Source of the DNA: Cohnella phaseoli
Lineage (GTDB): Bacteria; Bacillota; Bacilli; Paenibacillales; Paenibacillaceae
Assembly (NCBI RefSeq): GCF_003386235.1
Contig: NZ_QRDZ01000002.1
Location: 1 to 64,000 of the forward strand
Direction of reading: 5' to 3'
Length of the DNA stretch: 64,000 bases
Position 1 is the stretch's first letter, and each line of letters starts with the position of its first letter. The position numbers and the translations under genes are program-made. Shown here piece after piece: positions 8,971 to 17,603 of this stretch. The notes under the pieces were generated by a model. That model was given only the letters and a program-made list of their open reading frames with translations, did no database searches and was not told the DNA's origin.

Positions 8971-8986
8971 TTTCATATTGGTGAAC
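8971..8986. promoter_or_regulatory. Third putative IclR operator next to the regulator start
   Basis: TTTCATATTGGTGAAC matches the 8843 site at 13 of 16 positions. It ends 25 bases before the IclR start codon, so it fits autoregulation. Confidence 0.45.
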
Positions 8987-9011
8987 CAATTTCAAGAAAG
9001 GTGTTATCTGC

Positions 9012-9785
9012 ATGGGACAACAAACGCCAAAAGTCAAATCAGCGGATCGGGTGCTGGATATATTGGAGCTGTTTACCGGGGAGAAGGATTCGTACAATCT
9101 GACGGAGATTTCCAAAGGACTGAACATGCCGCCGAGCAGCACCTACTTGATCCTTCAGAACATGCTGCACAGAGGTTACCTGGAGACGGACCGCTCTGGA
9201 AAACAGTTCCGCATCGGTTATAAGCTGTTTACGATCCGTTCGAGCTATATGCGCAGCTCCAGCTTAACCGGCGAATTTAATTTGATCGCGGAGAAAATTA
9301 TTGACGACTTGAACGAAACGGTGAGCCTGGCGATTAAAGTGGGACACAACCTGCTCTATATCGGGGAAAAGGTAAGCACGCAGGCGCTCCGATTCAATCC
9401 GAACGTCGGAACGACTTTGCCGCTGCATGCCACGGCCTCCGGCAAAATCATGCTGGCCGACCTGTCGATGGACGAGTTGCGCGCCCTCTACCCGCAAGAT
9501 GAGCTTGAGAAGGTGACCGACAAGACGATCTCCACGTTCCCCGACCTGATCAAGGAATTGGACAAGGTCCGCACCCAAGGCTTCGGCTATAATATGGGCG
9601 AGACCGTGGACGGGGTTCACTGCGTGGGCGGGCCGATCTATGACGCCGACGGGCGCACGGTCGCGTCGGTCAGCATTTCGATTCCGGTCGTCCGCATAAC
9701 CGGCGAAGTATGGGGCAAAGTGCACGACTGGATTAAGCGGTCTTGCGAGGAGCTCAGCGTGAAAGTGTACGGACATCAAAACTGA
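9012..9785 (+). CDS. IclR family transcriptional regulator
   Basis: A 257-residue protein. The N-terminal winged helix (about 8-70; RVLDILELF, LTEISKGLNMPPSSTYLILQNML) is followed by the IclR effector domain with LPLHATASGKIMLA and the C-terminal GGPIYDADGRTVASVSISIPVVR. The ribosome binding site AAGAAAGGTG precedes the ATG by about nine bases. Divergent from the DUF4091/CBM9 operon with shared palindromes between them, so it probably controls that operon in response to a small carboxylate or sugar-derived ligand (inference). Confidence 0.92.
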   Translation: MGQQTPKVKSADRVLDILELFTGEKDSYNLTEISKGLNMPPSSTYLILQNMLHRGYLETDRSGKQFRIGYKLFTIRSSYMRSSSLTGEFNLIAEKIIDDLNETVSLAIKVGHNLLYIGEKVSTQALRFNPNVGTTLPLHATASGKIMLADLSMDELRALYPQDELEKVTDKTISTFPDLIKELDKVRTQGFGYNMGETVDGVHCVGGPIYDADGRTVASVSISIPVVRITGEVWGKVHDWIKRSCEELSVKVYGHQN

Positions 9786-9795
9786 TTTTCGCCAG

Positions 9796-9837
9796 CAGGC
9801 CAACACGGACGCCTTGTTCCGGTTGGCCTGTTTCGTT
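9796..9837 (+). terminator. Terminator between convergent IclR and AraC genes
   Basis: Stem CAGGCCAAC (9796-9804) / GTTGGCCTG (9822-9830), extended by an inner CGG/CCG, then TTTCGTT. Only 64 bases separate the two convergent genes, so it may serve both. Confidence 0.7.
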
Positions 9838-9849
9838 CTCGGTCGCCTC

Positions 9850-10677
9850 TTAAGCTTCGCGATACGCCCGCGGCGTCACTCCGATCTCTCGGGTGAACAC
9901 CCGGCTGAAATACAGCGGATCGTGAAAACCCACCTCCAACGCGACGACCGCTACCGGCTTGTTGCTCCCTCTTAACATCTGCATCGCTTTATCCAATCTG
10001 ACTTTGGTTATATACTGCACGGGAGAACAGCCGACATACCTTTTGAACAGCACCGAGAAGTAACTGCTGGACAGCGACACCTTGCGAGCCAGCGACCCGC
10101 GCTCCAGCGATTCCTGATAGTGGTTATTGATATAGTTCACGCAATCCATAATCGACCGTTCGGCCGAATCGTCCTTCTGTCGTTCATGCAGTTGGTCGCT
10201 GATTCGCAGCAGCAGGTTGAAAAAGAGCAATTTGGCCTGTCCGGAGTACCCGTTTTTCTTCTCGGACCATACGCGGTAGAGCAGCAGCATTTCGGAGCGA
10301 AGCCCTCGATGATCCGCCAGCGGCTCGACCGGGCCGAACGGCAGCCATTTCTCCGGCGGCTCCTCGCAGCGCGTAAGCTCCCCCTGCCATTTAACCAGCT
10401 TGAAGTCGTATTCGATCATAAAGTAGCGAAGCGGGATTTCAGGAGCATTGCGGATGACGAGCCTGCGTCTTGCGGGAATCTGGGCGACGCTGCCCTCCGA
10501 TAACGGATGTTTCTCCCCATCCAATTCCATGCTGCCCTGACCCTCGTACACGTAAAATAAACTGAGCCTCCCGGTCGACTTTCTATAAAACTGCGTTCCT
10601 TGTGTCTCCCAATGCTCCAATTTGCCCTGCACGACGTTCAGAATATGCGGATAAAAACGGTCAAAAAAATCGTACAC
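9850..10677 (-). CDS. AraC family transcriptional regulator
   Basis: About 275 residues: an N-terminal cupin-like sensing domain (GRLSLFYVYEGQGSMELDGEKHPL, then IPARRRLVIRN) and a C-terminal double helix-turn-helix (about 175-275; LARKVSLSSSYFSVLFKRYVGCSPVQYI, then AVVALEVGFHDPLYFSRVFTREIGVTPRAYRE). GTG 10677 is preferred because GGAGGAG lies nine bases upstream; an upstream TTG at 10686 would sit on the ribosome binding site. Divergent from the solute-binding lipoprotein at 10840, which it likely controls (inference). Confidence 0.9.
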   Translation of the reverse strand: MYDFFDRFYPHILNVVQGKLEHWETQGTQFYRKSTGRLSLFYVYEGQGSMELDGEKHPLSEGSVAQIPARRRLVIRNAPEIPLRYFMIEYDFKLVKWQGELTRCEEPPEKWLPFGPVEPLADHRGLRSEMLLLYRVWSEKKNGYSGQAKLLFFNLLLRISDQLHERQKDDSAERSIMDCVNYINNHYQESLERGSLARKVSLSSSYFSVLFKRYVGCSPVQYITKVRLDKAMQMLRGSNKPVAVVALEVGFHDPLYFSRVFTREIGVTPRAYREA

Positions 10678-10839
10678 GGAATCCAACTCCTCCGTTTCAC
10701 GAATATAAAATATTTTTTTAACTTTTTATCCATTACAATCCACCAATATTCCATATACCCGCCCTGCATTTTTCTGCAAAATTGAGGAGAAAGATCTTTT
10801 TTAGACATTCTGATTCAGAAATTTAGGGAGGTTACAGGA

Positions 10840-12213
10840 ATGATTCTCAAGTCGCGATTTTTCTCCGCTTTGTTTGCCAGCATGATGCTTCTGACAGTGG
10901 TCCTATCCGCCTGCAGCAAAAATGAGGCGGCCCAGCCTTCAAGTCCGCCGCCGTCTGAAAGCGCTTCTCCTTCGGCTTCGCCGTCGCCCAGCCCGTCGGA
11001 ATCCCCCTCTCCTTCTCCGGAGCCCGAGCCGGTGGAGCTTAGCGTGTTCGGTTCCATCCCGGAGGATGCTTTTGCGACACAGATCAATCAGTGGGTAACG
11101 GCAAAATATCCGGACTACAAGCTGAACTACCTCTGCTCCTGCATTTTGAACATGCCCGATCTGAAAGCCCAAAAGGATATTACGCCTGACATCCTGTACG
11201 GCGCGGCCGAAGGAGATCTGCGCGTGCTGCTCGGCGGCAATCTTCAGACCGATTTGACCGGGCTCGTCGATTCCGGCATCGTCGACCTGAACCGCTTCGA
11301 TCCGGCCTCGATCGCCACCGCCAAGAACTTCTCCGGAGGCAAGCTATACGGCCTGCCGGAAAGCTCGAATCCGATCGCGCTGTTCTACAACAAGGATGTA
11401 TTCGACAAGTTTAACGCTCCGTATCCGACGGACGGCATGACCTGGGATCAGCTCTACGACTTGGCCAAACAGGTGACCGGCAAGAAGGACGGCGTCAACT
11501 ATCGCGGCATCAGCATGTTCTACCGTTTTGCGCTGCTCGGCAACGAACTCTCCCTGCCAATCATCGATGCGGAGACCGGCAAAGCGGCCGTGAACAACGA
11601 CGGCTGGAAACGTATTTTCGAGAATCTGTCCCGCTTTTACAAAATCCCGGGCAACCTGGAAGGCTATGAGCGCGACTCCGGGCTGGAGCTGAACAAGTTT
11701 TATGAGCAAAAAAACATCGCCATGGTGCTGTCCCTTTCGTCCAGCTACAAACGGCCTGGCTTCGAGGCGCTTAACTGGGACATGGTCGCCGCTCCGACGT
11801 TCGCGGACAACAACGGCGTAGGCTTCCAATCTCTGCCGACCATGATCTACATCACGGATACGGCCGCGAACAAAGAAGCGGCGCTGCAAGCGGTGAACGA
11901 GCTGCTCTCCGACGAAGCTCAGCTCGCCGCCGCCAAGGAAGGAAGACCTACTCATCTGCTGAACGAGCAGGTTCGCCAGGCATTCGGCGCCGACGTTCCG
12001 CTGCTGCAAGGGAAAAACGCCAAAGCGATCTACTACAACAAATTTGCACCTTCGCCTGCCGTGCATCCTACGCTGACCTTAAACGCGCCGTCGATCCTCG
12101 CCTTCGAATTCGAGAAGGTGATCCTCGGGGAGCTAAGCGTCCAAGAAGCGCTCGTCTCAGCGGAATCCGAACTGAACAAGGCAGTAGAAATGGAACTGGC
12201 TAACAAACAATAA
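10840..12213 (+). CDS. Extracellular solute-binding lipoprotein (sugar ABC transporter type)
   Basis: A 457-residue lipoprotein with lipobox LSAC (Cys25), then a long Ser/Pro-rich linker (about 33-65) that tethers the binding domain through the wall. The body matches family-1 solute-binding proteins (GGKLYGLPESSNPIALFYNKDVFDKF, GMTWDQLYDLAKQVT). AGGGAGG precedes the ATG. No permease follows on its strand; the nearest permeases are convergent (15369 to 13493) and lack a binding protein of their own, so this one may serve them (inference). It also contains CSC in LNYLCSCIL, unusual for this class. Confidence 0.88.
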   Translation: MILKSRFFSALFASMMLLTVVLSACSKNEAAQPSSPPPSESASPSASPSPSPSESPSPSPEPEPVELSVFGSIPEDAFATQINQWVTAKYPDYKLNYLCSCILNMPDLKAQKDITPDILYGAAEGDLRVLLGGNLQTDLTGLVDSGIVDLNRFDPASIATAKNFSGGKLYGLPESSNPIALFYNKDVFDKFNAPYPTDGMTWDQLYDLAKQVTGKKDGVNYRGISMFYRFALLGNELSLPIIDAETGKAAVNNDGWKRIFENLSRFYKIPGNLEGYERDSGLELNKFYEQKNIAMVLSLSSSYKRPGFEALNWDMVAAPTFADNNGVGFQSLPTMIYITDTAANKEAALQAVNELLSDEAQLAAAKEGRPTHLLNEQVRQAFGADVPLLQGKNAKAIYYNKFAPSPAVHPTLTLNAPSILAFEFEKVILGELSVQEALVSAESELNKAVEMELANKQ

Positions 12214-12266
12214 CAGTGTCACTGGCTTGAGCGCATTCCGAAATCGTCTTATTACGTTTTCTGCAC

Positions 12267-12309
12267 AATGGAGAAGTCATGTTGTCATTTTGAAACTGAC
12301 TTCTCCATT
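12267..12309 (+). terminator. Hairpin downstream of the solute-binding protein
   Basis: Perfect 13-bp inverted repeat AATGGAGAAGTCA (12267-12279) / TGACTTCTCCATT (12297-12309), loop 17. No T-run follows, so it may stabilise the 3' end rather than terminate. Confidence 0.4.
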
Positions 12310-12324
12310 GAGTCGGCTCAGGCC

Positions 12325-12630
12325 GTTCGAATTAGACCGTCTCGCGGACTTATTGGCTTGGCATCGAGTCGGGTGGTTCGAATAAGACCGTCTCGCGGAC
12401 CTATTGGCTTGGCATCGAGTCGGGTGGTTCGAATAAGACCGTCTCGCGGACCTATTGGCTTGGCATCGAGTCGGGTGGTTCGAATAAGACCGTCTCGCGG
12501 ACCTATTGGCTTGGCATCGAGTCGGGTGGTTCGAATAAGACCGTCTCGCGGACCTATTGGCTTGGCATCGAGTCGGGTGGTTCGAATAAGACCGTCTCGC
12601 GGACCTATTGGCTTGGCATCGACTCAGTTG
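12325..12630. repeat. Six tandem copies of a 51-bp repeat
   Basis: Copies start at 12325, 12376, 12427, 12478, 12529 and 12580; the middle four are identical as far as I can see, while the first and last carry changes at the array edges. The unit begins GTTCGAATAAGACCGTCTCG and ends GCATCGAGTCGGGTG. There are no spacers, so it is not a CRISPR array. Because 51 is a multiple of three, both strands stay open (17-residue periodic peptides), but no ribosome binding site or protein family supports coding. Confidence 0.92.
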
Positions 12631-12690
12631 GTTCCGTTTCATCAGGCCACTTAGTCCATCAACCGCACATATAAAACAACTTTCGCAGTT

Positions 12691-12846
12691 GGGACTGTCT
12701 CATAAGCGAAATAGGCTGCTGTGAGAGCTAATCGATGATAAAGGTAACAGGTGCATATACCTCCCTCCGATACGATACGCCCCCAAATTCTGAATTGAAA
12801 AAATCGTTATAAGGTAGTTTTAGGAGCGTATGAGGCAGACTCCGGG
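12691..12846. repeat. Palindromic intergenic element, copy A (degenerate)
   Basis: Left end GGGACTGTCTCATAAGC, right end GCGTATGAGGCAGACTCC, an imperfect inverted pair. The inside carries TAATCGATGATAAAGGT and GGTGCATATACCTCCCTCCG, which recur in the elements at 27673 and 42931. No coding capacity; probably a MITE-like or palindromic repeat. Confidence 0.65.
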
Positions 12847-12940
12847 CTATAATTGGCCCATAACGTTACCAAGTGATTGGAGATTGAAATTTTATGGCGG
12901 ATCTATTTGCACACATGAGTTTACGCAGGAAAGTTAGTTG

Positions 12941-13057
12941 GAAAATCGTACAACGCAGCTCGAATGAGACCTTAAATGCGAATATTTGTTCGAAAAATCG
13001 TACAAAGCGGCTTGCTCAGGCTCGAACGACGAACGTTTGTAGGAAAAACCGTATAAA
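12941..13057. repeat. Three diverged copies of a short direct repeat
   Basis: GAAAATCGTACAACGCAGCT (12941), CGAAAAATCGTACAAAGCGGCT (12991) and AGGAAAAACCGTATAAA (13041) are spaced about 50 bases apart and clearly related. This looks like a decayed tandem array similar in period to the 51-bp array upstream. No gene is evident. Confidence 0.45.
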
Positions 13058-13140
13058 TAGATCAAGATCGAGGATTGAATGTCACTAAAGCGTCTTCGAC
13101 GATTATACGGATAACCTCTGGGAAGACCAAATCAGACACG

Positions 13141-13492
13141 CCTCATCCCTTCTATTCTCCCAACCTTCACCATCACCATCACCATCACCATCACCATTAC
13201 CATTACCATTACCATTACCATTACCATTATCATTCCCTTACCATCAACTTTACCATCACCTCCTCCATTTTCCCCTTCCTCATCCTCTTCCTCTTCCTCT
13301 TCCTCTTCCTCTCTACCTCCATCTCCATCTCCATCTCCACCTCTACCTGCATCCCACGTTCTGCCATCCTTTAAATCCTCACTAGTCCAACCAACTACCT
13401 TCTATCAAATACCTACTATCAACTACCTACCACCAACCACCTACCTGCCTGCCTACCAATCCACTAACCGCCATCCGCCTACCGCCATTCGC
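13141..13492. repeat. Low-complexity, almost G-free tract with CACCAT/TACCAT and TCTTCC repeats
   Basis: The plus strand is nearly all C, T and A: (CACCAT)n then (TACCAT)n at about 13170-13230, (CTCTTC)n at about 13280-13310, (CATCTC)n near 13320, then CTACC-rich DNA up to the stop of the permease gene at 13493. Read from the minus strand, it forms a G/A/T-rich, C-poor 3' tail to the permease mRNA. A 99-codon open frame here would encode His/Tyr runs and is not credible as a gene. Confidence 0.85.
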
Positions 13493-14476
13493 CTACTCCA
13501 CCAGCCCGGTACGCTCGATCCCCTCGGTGAACCAACGCTGTGCGATTAGATAGACGATAAGCGGTGGGAAGATAATCAGGAATGCGCCCGCCATTCGCGG
13601 TCCTTCCGAGATCGGGTCCTGGCCGACGCCGGCGCTGAAGTCGATTGCCCGGTTGCCAATCAGCTCCATCTGCATCGAGCTGAGCCGAAGGGATAGCGGC
13701 GTAAAGTCCTTGCTCAGAAACAGCGCCGCCTCGTAGCTCATATTCCAATACCAGACAAACGAGAACAGAAATACGACCAGACAAGCGCCCCCAGCCAGCG
13801 GCATCATAATGCGGAAGAACAGTCGGAACGCCGAAGCGCCGTCGATTTTGGCCGCCTCCTCCAGCGCCTTCGGCTGCGACAGAAAAAACTGTCGGAAAAT
13901 AATAATGAACAGCGCCCCTCGCAAACCCTGCCCGAACAGAGCGGGCACGAGAAACACGAACGGAGTGTTGATCCATCCGAGCTCGCTGTAAATCATATAA
14001 AGCGGCACGATCGTCAACTGCGGCGGAATGAGAAAGGCAACAAGAATCAGGAAAAACATCAGATTTTTCCCCGGAAACTTCAGCCTCGCCAGCGCATACC
14101 CGGTAAGCGCGCACGTGAACACCTGGAATACGGAGCCGAACAACGCAATCGTCATCGTATCGAAGAAGCCTTCCGGATACTTGAGCCCCCGCCACGCCTC
14201 CGCGTAATTGTGCCAGTTCAATTCCCGAGGAATCAGCCCGACGACGGGGTCGATCATGTCGGCTACCGTCTTAAGGCTGGTCGAGACCATATACAAAATC
14301 GGTTTCACATACAGGAAGGCAATCACCGTCAGCAGCGCGAAAATAGCCAGCTTGGCAATCAGCCCATCCTTCACGTTCTGTCCCAGAACAACCGTTTTCA
14401 GCTTCTGCGTTTTGCGGTGCGCCAGCGTCTCGGCGATGTCGAGCTTCACTTGCTTGTACGCCTTCTCCAGCTTCAT
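13493..14476 (-). CDS. Carbohydrate ABC transporter permease, MalG type (pair 2)
   Basis: About 327 residues and six predicted membrane segments, with the cytoplasmic coupling motif EEAAKIDGASAFRLFFRIMMPLAG that contacts the ATPase. ATG 14476 overlaps the previous stop by four bases (ATGA) and has AGGGGAGAG just upstream; a longer in-frame extension lacks a ribosome binding site. Last gene of the eight-gene operon. No ATPase or binding protein is adjacent; it would have to use the ATPase at 24506 or one elsewhere. Confidence 0.9.
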   Translation of the reverse strand: MKLEKAYKQVKLDIAETLAHRKTQKLKTVVLGQNVKDGLIAKLAIFALLTVIAFLYVKPILYMVSTSLKTVADMIDPVVGLIPRELNWHNYAEAWRGLKYPEGFFDTMTIALFGSVFQVFTCALTGYALARLKFPGKNLMFFLILVAFLIPPQLTIVPLYMIYSELGWINTPFVFLVPALFGQGLRGALFIIIFRQFFLSQPKALEEAAKIDGASAFRLFFRIMMPLAGGACLVVFLFSFVWYWNMSYEAALFLSKDFTPLSLRLSSMQMELIGNRAIDFSAGVGQDPISEGPRMAGAFLIIFPPLIVYLIAQRWFTEGIERTGLVE

Positions 14477-15369
14477 CTGAGCTCTCCCCTTCCCTTGGTC
14501 GCGCGATAGGTCAGCCACAGCGTGAGGCCCAGCAGCAGCAAAATGATGGCAAAGTATAGCCAAGCCATCGCGCTGGCGTAGCCGTAGCCCGTCGTCGGCG
14601 AGAACATATTGCTGCGGACGATTTCCAGCACCGGATTAAACGGGAACGTAAACAAATCCACGATCGTATACACCGCATTTAATCCGATAAAAGGCAGCAT
14701 GCCGGGGAAAGTAATTTTCCAGAAGCTTTCCCAGGGCGAAGCCCCGTCCACCCTGACCGCCTCGTACACCGTCTTTGGAATCGTCTGGAAGCCGGCGATG
14801 AATATCAATATTTGCACCCCGGAATACCAGAGAATGATGACCGCCTTGCCGAGAACGCCGAGCAGCATCGACGCTGTGGTCTCGCTGAAATATTGCCGCA
14901 GAATGACGTCCAAATTGTACTGCTCCATGAACGGCAGCTCGCCCGCTCCTTGTACAAACAGCTCCATAATGACCTGACCCGTGGCGAAAATAACCGGCAG
15001 GAAGAAAAGCGCCCGCATCCACCCTCTTCCCGGAAACTTCTCGTTCAGCAGCAGCGACACGACAAACGAGAAGATGAGAATGAGCGGGATAATAAGCAGC
15101 ACTTCCTGCAAATAGGTCAGCAAAATAATCGGGTAGGCGTTGTTCTCGATCAACATTCGGCGAAAATTGTCCAGTCCGACCCACGTATATTTGAAGCCCT
15201 CGCTTGTGATAAACACTTGATTAAAGCTGTTCCACAGCGACCAGCCGATCGGGAACGCCACGAAGGCGACGAACCCGATCATCCACGGCAGCATGAACAA
15301 ATAGCCGAGCCCGTACTCCTTCCAGCGAAACTGCAGAAGCTGCCTGCGCCGCGAGGATTTTCCGTTCAT
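14473..15369 (-). CDS. Sugar ABC transporter permease, MalF type (pair 2)
   Basis: A 298-residue inner-membrane permease, six membrane segments, with EAVRVDGASPWESFWKITFPGMLPF as coupling helix. Strong ribosome binding site (GAGGGAGGGAGACGGGA) before the ATG, which overlaps the DUF5696 stop by four bases. It pairs with the MalG-type permease that follows. Confidence 0.9.
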   Translation of the reverse strand: MNGKSSRRRQLLQFRWKEYGLGYLFMLPWMIGFVAFVAFPIGWSLWNSFNQVFITSEGFKYTWVGLDNFRRMLIENNAYPIILLTYLQEVLLIIPLILIFSFVVSLLLNEKFPGRGWMRALFFLPVIFATGQVIMELFVQGAGELPFMEQYNLDVILRQYFSETTASMLLGVLGKAVIILWYSGVQILIFIAGFQTIPKTVYEAVRVDGASPWESFWKITFPGMLPFIGLNAVYTIVDLFTFPFNPVLEIVRSNMFSPTTGYGYASAMAWLYFAIILLLLGLTLWLTYRATKGRGELR

Positions 15370-17603
15370 TCCCGTCTCCCTCCCTCAACGCTGAATTGCT
15401 TCGTGCGATAGTCGACGGTCACTCGTGTGCCGTCCTCATAGACGGTAGCGTAAACGCCGTCCGCAATCTTCTGGTGATCCGCGATTCGCCGGTGGAGCAC
15501 TCCGGCCAGACGATCGAAGTTTTTGTAATCCTCCGCCACGCGATCCTTCCAAATCTCGTACTGTGTGCTGTATAGATTTTGATAGTCCGTTCCCTTCAGC
15601 ACCCGGCTTTCCGCATAGGTCAGCGTAAAGGCCGGAACCGCGCCGTATTCGATCGCTTTCAGCATCTCGTCCTCGTAGACGTCGCGCAGATTGCCCGCCG
15701 CCGCCGAATAGAGGACCGAGCCGTGAACGGCGATCGGATAGACCGGCACCGTCTCGTCGATCAGAAAGTCGCTGCTGGACGAATGCGGCAGCTCCTCGAT
15801 ATAATCGGCGTGCTTCAGCGCGTACTGCTCGCCGCGATTAACTCCCGCCGCCCCCAGCTGTTCGCGAACATAATCCAGCAAAGCCAAGTAGTAGTGAACA
15901 GTATCCCCTCGGGTCAGGGGGGCGTTCGCGCGGTAGTCGCTGAACGATAGGCTGCCCGGGCCGTCGACGTAATGAATGCCGTCGACCCCGATCTCCTTCA
16001 GCGCATCGACGACCCGCTTCTGCTGACGCACCGCCTTCACCGGGTTTACAATAAATCCGTCTCCCCTGCCCGACAGAACCGTGGAATCGATGCCGCGAAT
16101 TCCGTCCGTCTTTTTATAGAAGGAACTATAAGCCTCCTCCTTCCATGCCAAGTAATCGTCGAACAGCACCTTAATTCCAAGCTCGTGCATCCGGCTCACG
16201 AACCGCTGCGCCCCCTTGTCGCCCCCAAGCGCGGAGACGATCGGGAATCGCTCGTCCGTGTACGTGTGCCCGCTGTTCTGCCAGCCGCGATAAATAACGT
16301 TCATGCTCCCGATCCCGGCTTCCCGCAATCCTTCGACGATTTCCTCAGCCTGCTTGAACGTCGTCGCCGTCTCGAAGCCGCTTGTGCCGAATTGCGGCTT
16401 ATTGCCACCGCCGACAAGCGACAGCATCAGCGGAACGTGCCCGGTCGCCGGCAGACGTTCGCCAAGCTGCCCGCTGCCCTCCAAATAATCGCGGTACGCA
16501 TGCGCCATTCCGACGTAATCGGCCTCCTCTCCGGATAGCAGCCGATATTCCACCCGCAGATCATCCACCGTGCGCTCCTTGCGGACCGACTTGACCGTTT
16601 CCTTCGTAATTCCGCTTACCTTGCGTCCGTACTCCTCGCGATAACTGAAGCTGACACCGACCGAATGGTACCGCGTGCTATTGCTCGGCGTCGCCCCTTT
16701 GATTTTAGCGGTGTAGGCCCCCTCCTTCACAATCGCGGCGAATGCATGCTCTCCCCGTTTCAAGCCATAGAGCGGGTATGCGATCTGTTCCCTCCGCACC
16801 GTTCTGCTCTCGCTGTAGTCCAGATGCGCCGGATCGTCTCCGTAAATCGGAAACTCGTAACCGCTGGCGACAGACGGCCTTGCCCGATCGTAATAGATCA
16901 GTCCGCCGGGGCCGTCCGGCACGAACAGATAGCCTTCTTCCTCTTCTCCTGTCGGAACCGCACCGAAGTAAGGCAGCAGTTGAAGCGAATACAACCCGTA
17001 ATCGCCAGATTCCTTTATCCCGTCCGACGGAACGGCCGCCTCCAGACCGTGCTCGGTCAACGTGAATTGAACGACAAAACTCATCCGTTCCTTCTCGAAC
17101 GTATACGTCGCCTGGACGCCTTCGCCGCCGATTGGCGTATAGTCAATCGTCACGCCTTTCGTCAGCGTGCTGAGCATCGTTCTTCTCGTCTGTCCGGCGG
17201 CAACGATCTCGGCGACAAACGGCGATTGCAGATTTTCCAGCAGCGCCCCTTTGACCTTCTCCTGCGCAAGCTGCTCCGGCGACGGATTGCTCCGCCACTT
17301 GTATCCGCCCGCCTTGTCGACGACAACGAGCTGACTCGTTTTCGACTCCAGCCGCAACGAGTATCGCGCATTGTCCGCGACAAGAGCAAAGCCCTCGTCA
17401 TCGCGCCGCCCCGCCTGCCATGCCGCCCCTTCTACAACAGACGCAAGCTGCCGAACCGGCTCGCCGATACCCATCGCCCGCAAAGACGGCAGCTTATCGC
17501 GCCCGCCGAAGACAATCCCCGCCGCCGTCGCAACAACAAGCACAACCGCGCCGATGAGCAGCAGCCGATACTTGCCGCTGGCCGGCCATAATTTTTTAAG
17601 CAC
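15366..17603 (-). CDS. DUF5696 protein, predicted membrane-anchored glycosidase-like enzyme
   Basis: A 745-residue protein with one N-terminal membrane segment (about 12-32) and the bulk outside the cell. A beta-sandwich region resembling sugar-mutarotase folds (about 70-370; LESKTSQLVVVDKAGGYKWRS) is followed by a probable TIM barrel (390-700; GIGSMNVIYRGW, GIKVLFDDYLAW, EIGVDGIHYVDG, LIDETVPVYP). I recognise this as DUF5696, seen beside sugar transporters in Paenibacillus. The layout resembles GH101/GH129-type glycosidases (inference); D in VDG and D-E in LIDE are candidate catalytic residues. GTG start 17603 with GGGAGGTG at seven bases; overlaps the upstream stop by eight bases. Confidence 0.72.
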   Translation of the reverse strand: MLKKLWPASGKYRLLLIGAVVLVVATAAGIVFGGRDKLPSLRAMGIGEPVRQLASVVEGAAWQAGRRDDEGFALVADNARYSLRLESKTSQLVVVDKAGGYKWRSNPSPEQLAQEKVKGALLENLQSPFVAEIVAAGQTRRTMLSTLTKGVTIDYTPIGGEGVQATYTFEKERMSFVVQFTLTEHGLEAAVPSDGIKESGDYGLYSLQLLPYFGAVPTGEEEEGYLFVPDGPGGLIYYDRARPSVASGYEFPIYGDDPAHLDYSESRTVRREQIAYPLYGLKRGEHAFAAIVKEGAYTAKIKGATPSNSTRYHSVGVSFSYREEYGRKVSGITKETVKSVRKERTVDDLRVEYRLLSGEEADYVGMAHAYRDYLEGSGQLGERLPATGHVPLMLSLVGGGNKPQFGTSGFETATTFKQAEEIVEGLREAGIGSMNVIYRGWQNSGHTYTDERFPIVSALGGDKGAQRFVSRMHELGIKVLFDDYLAWKEEAYSSFYKKTDGIRGIDSTVLSGRGDGFIVNPVKAVRQQKRVVDALKEIGVDGIHYVDGPGSLSFSDYRANAPLTRGDTVHYYLALLDYVREQLGAAGVNRGEQYALKHADYIEELPHSSSSDFLIDETVPVYPIAVHGSVLYSAAAGNLRDVYEDEMLKAIEYGAVPAFTLTYAESRVLKGTDYQNLYSTQYEIWKDRVAEDYKNFDRLAGVLHRRIADHQKIADGVYATVYEDGTRVTVDYRTKQFSVEGGRRE

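Noticed and set aside
12325..12630. CRISPR array
   Set aside because: The repeats are directly adjacent with no unique spacers, and no cas genes are present.
12268..12654. Two long overlapping open frames on opposite strands across the repeat array
   Set aside because: Both are by-products of a 51-bp (multiple of three) repeat unit; neither has a ribosome binding site or a recognisable protein.
13075..13374. Open frame with His/Tyr runs
   Set aside because: It is encoded by hexamer microsatellites, lacks a ribosome binding site and shows no natural protein composition.
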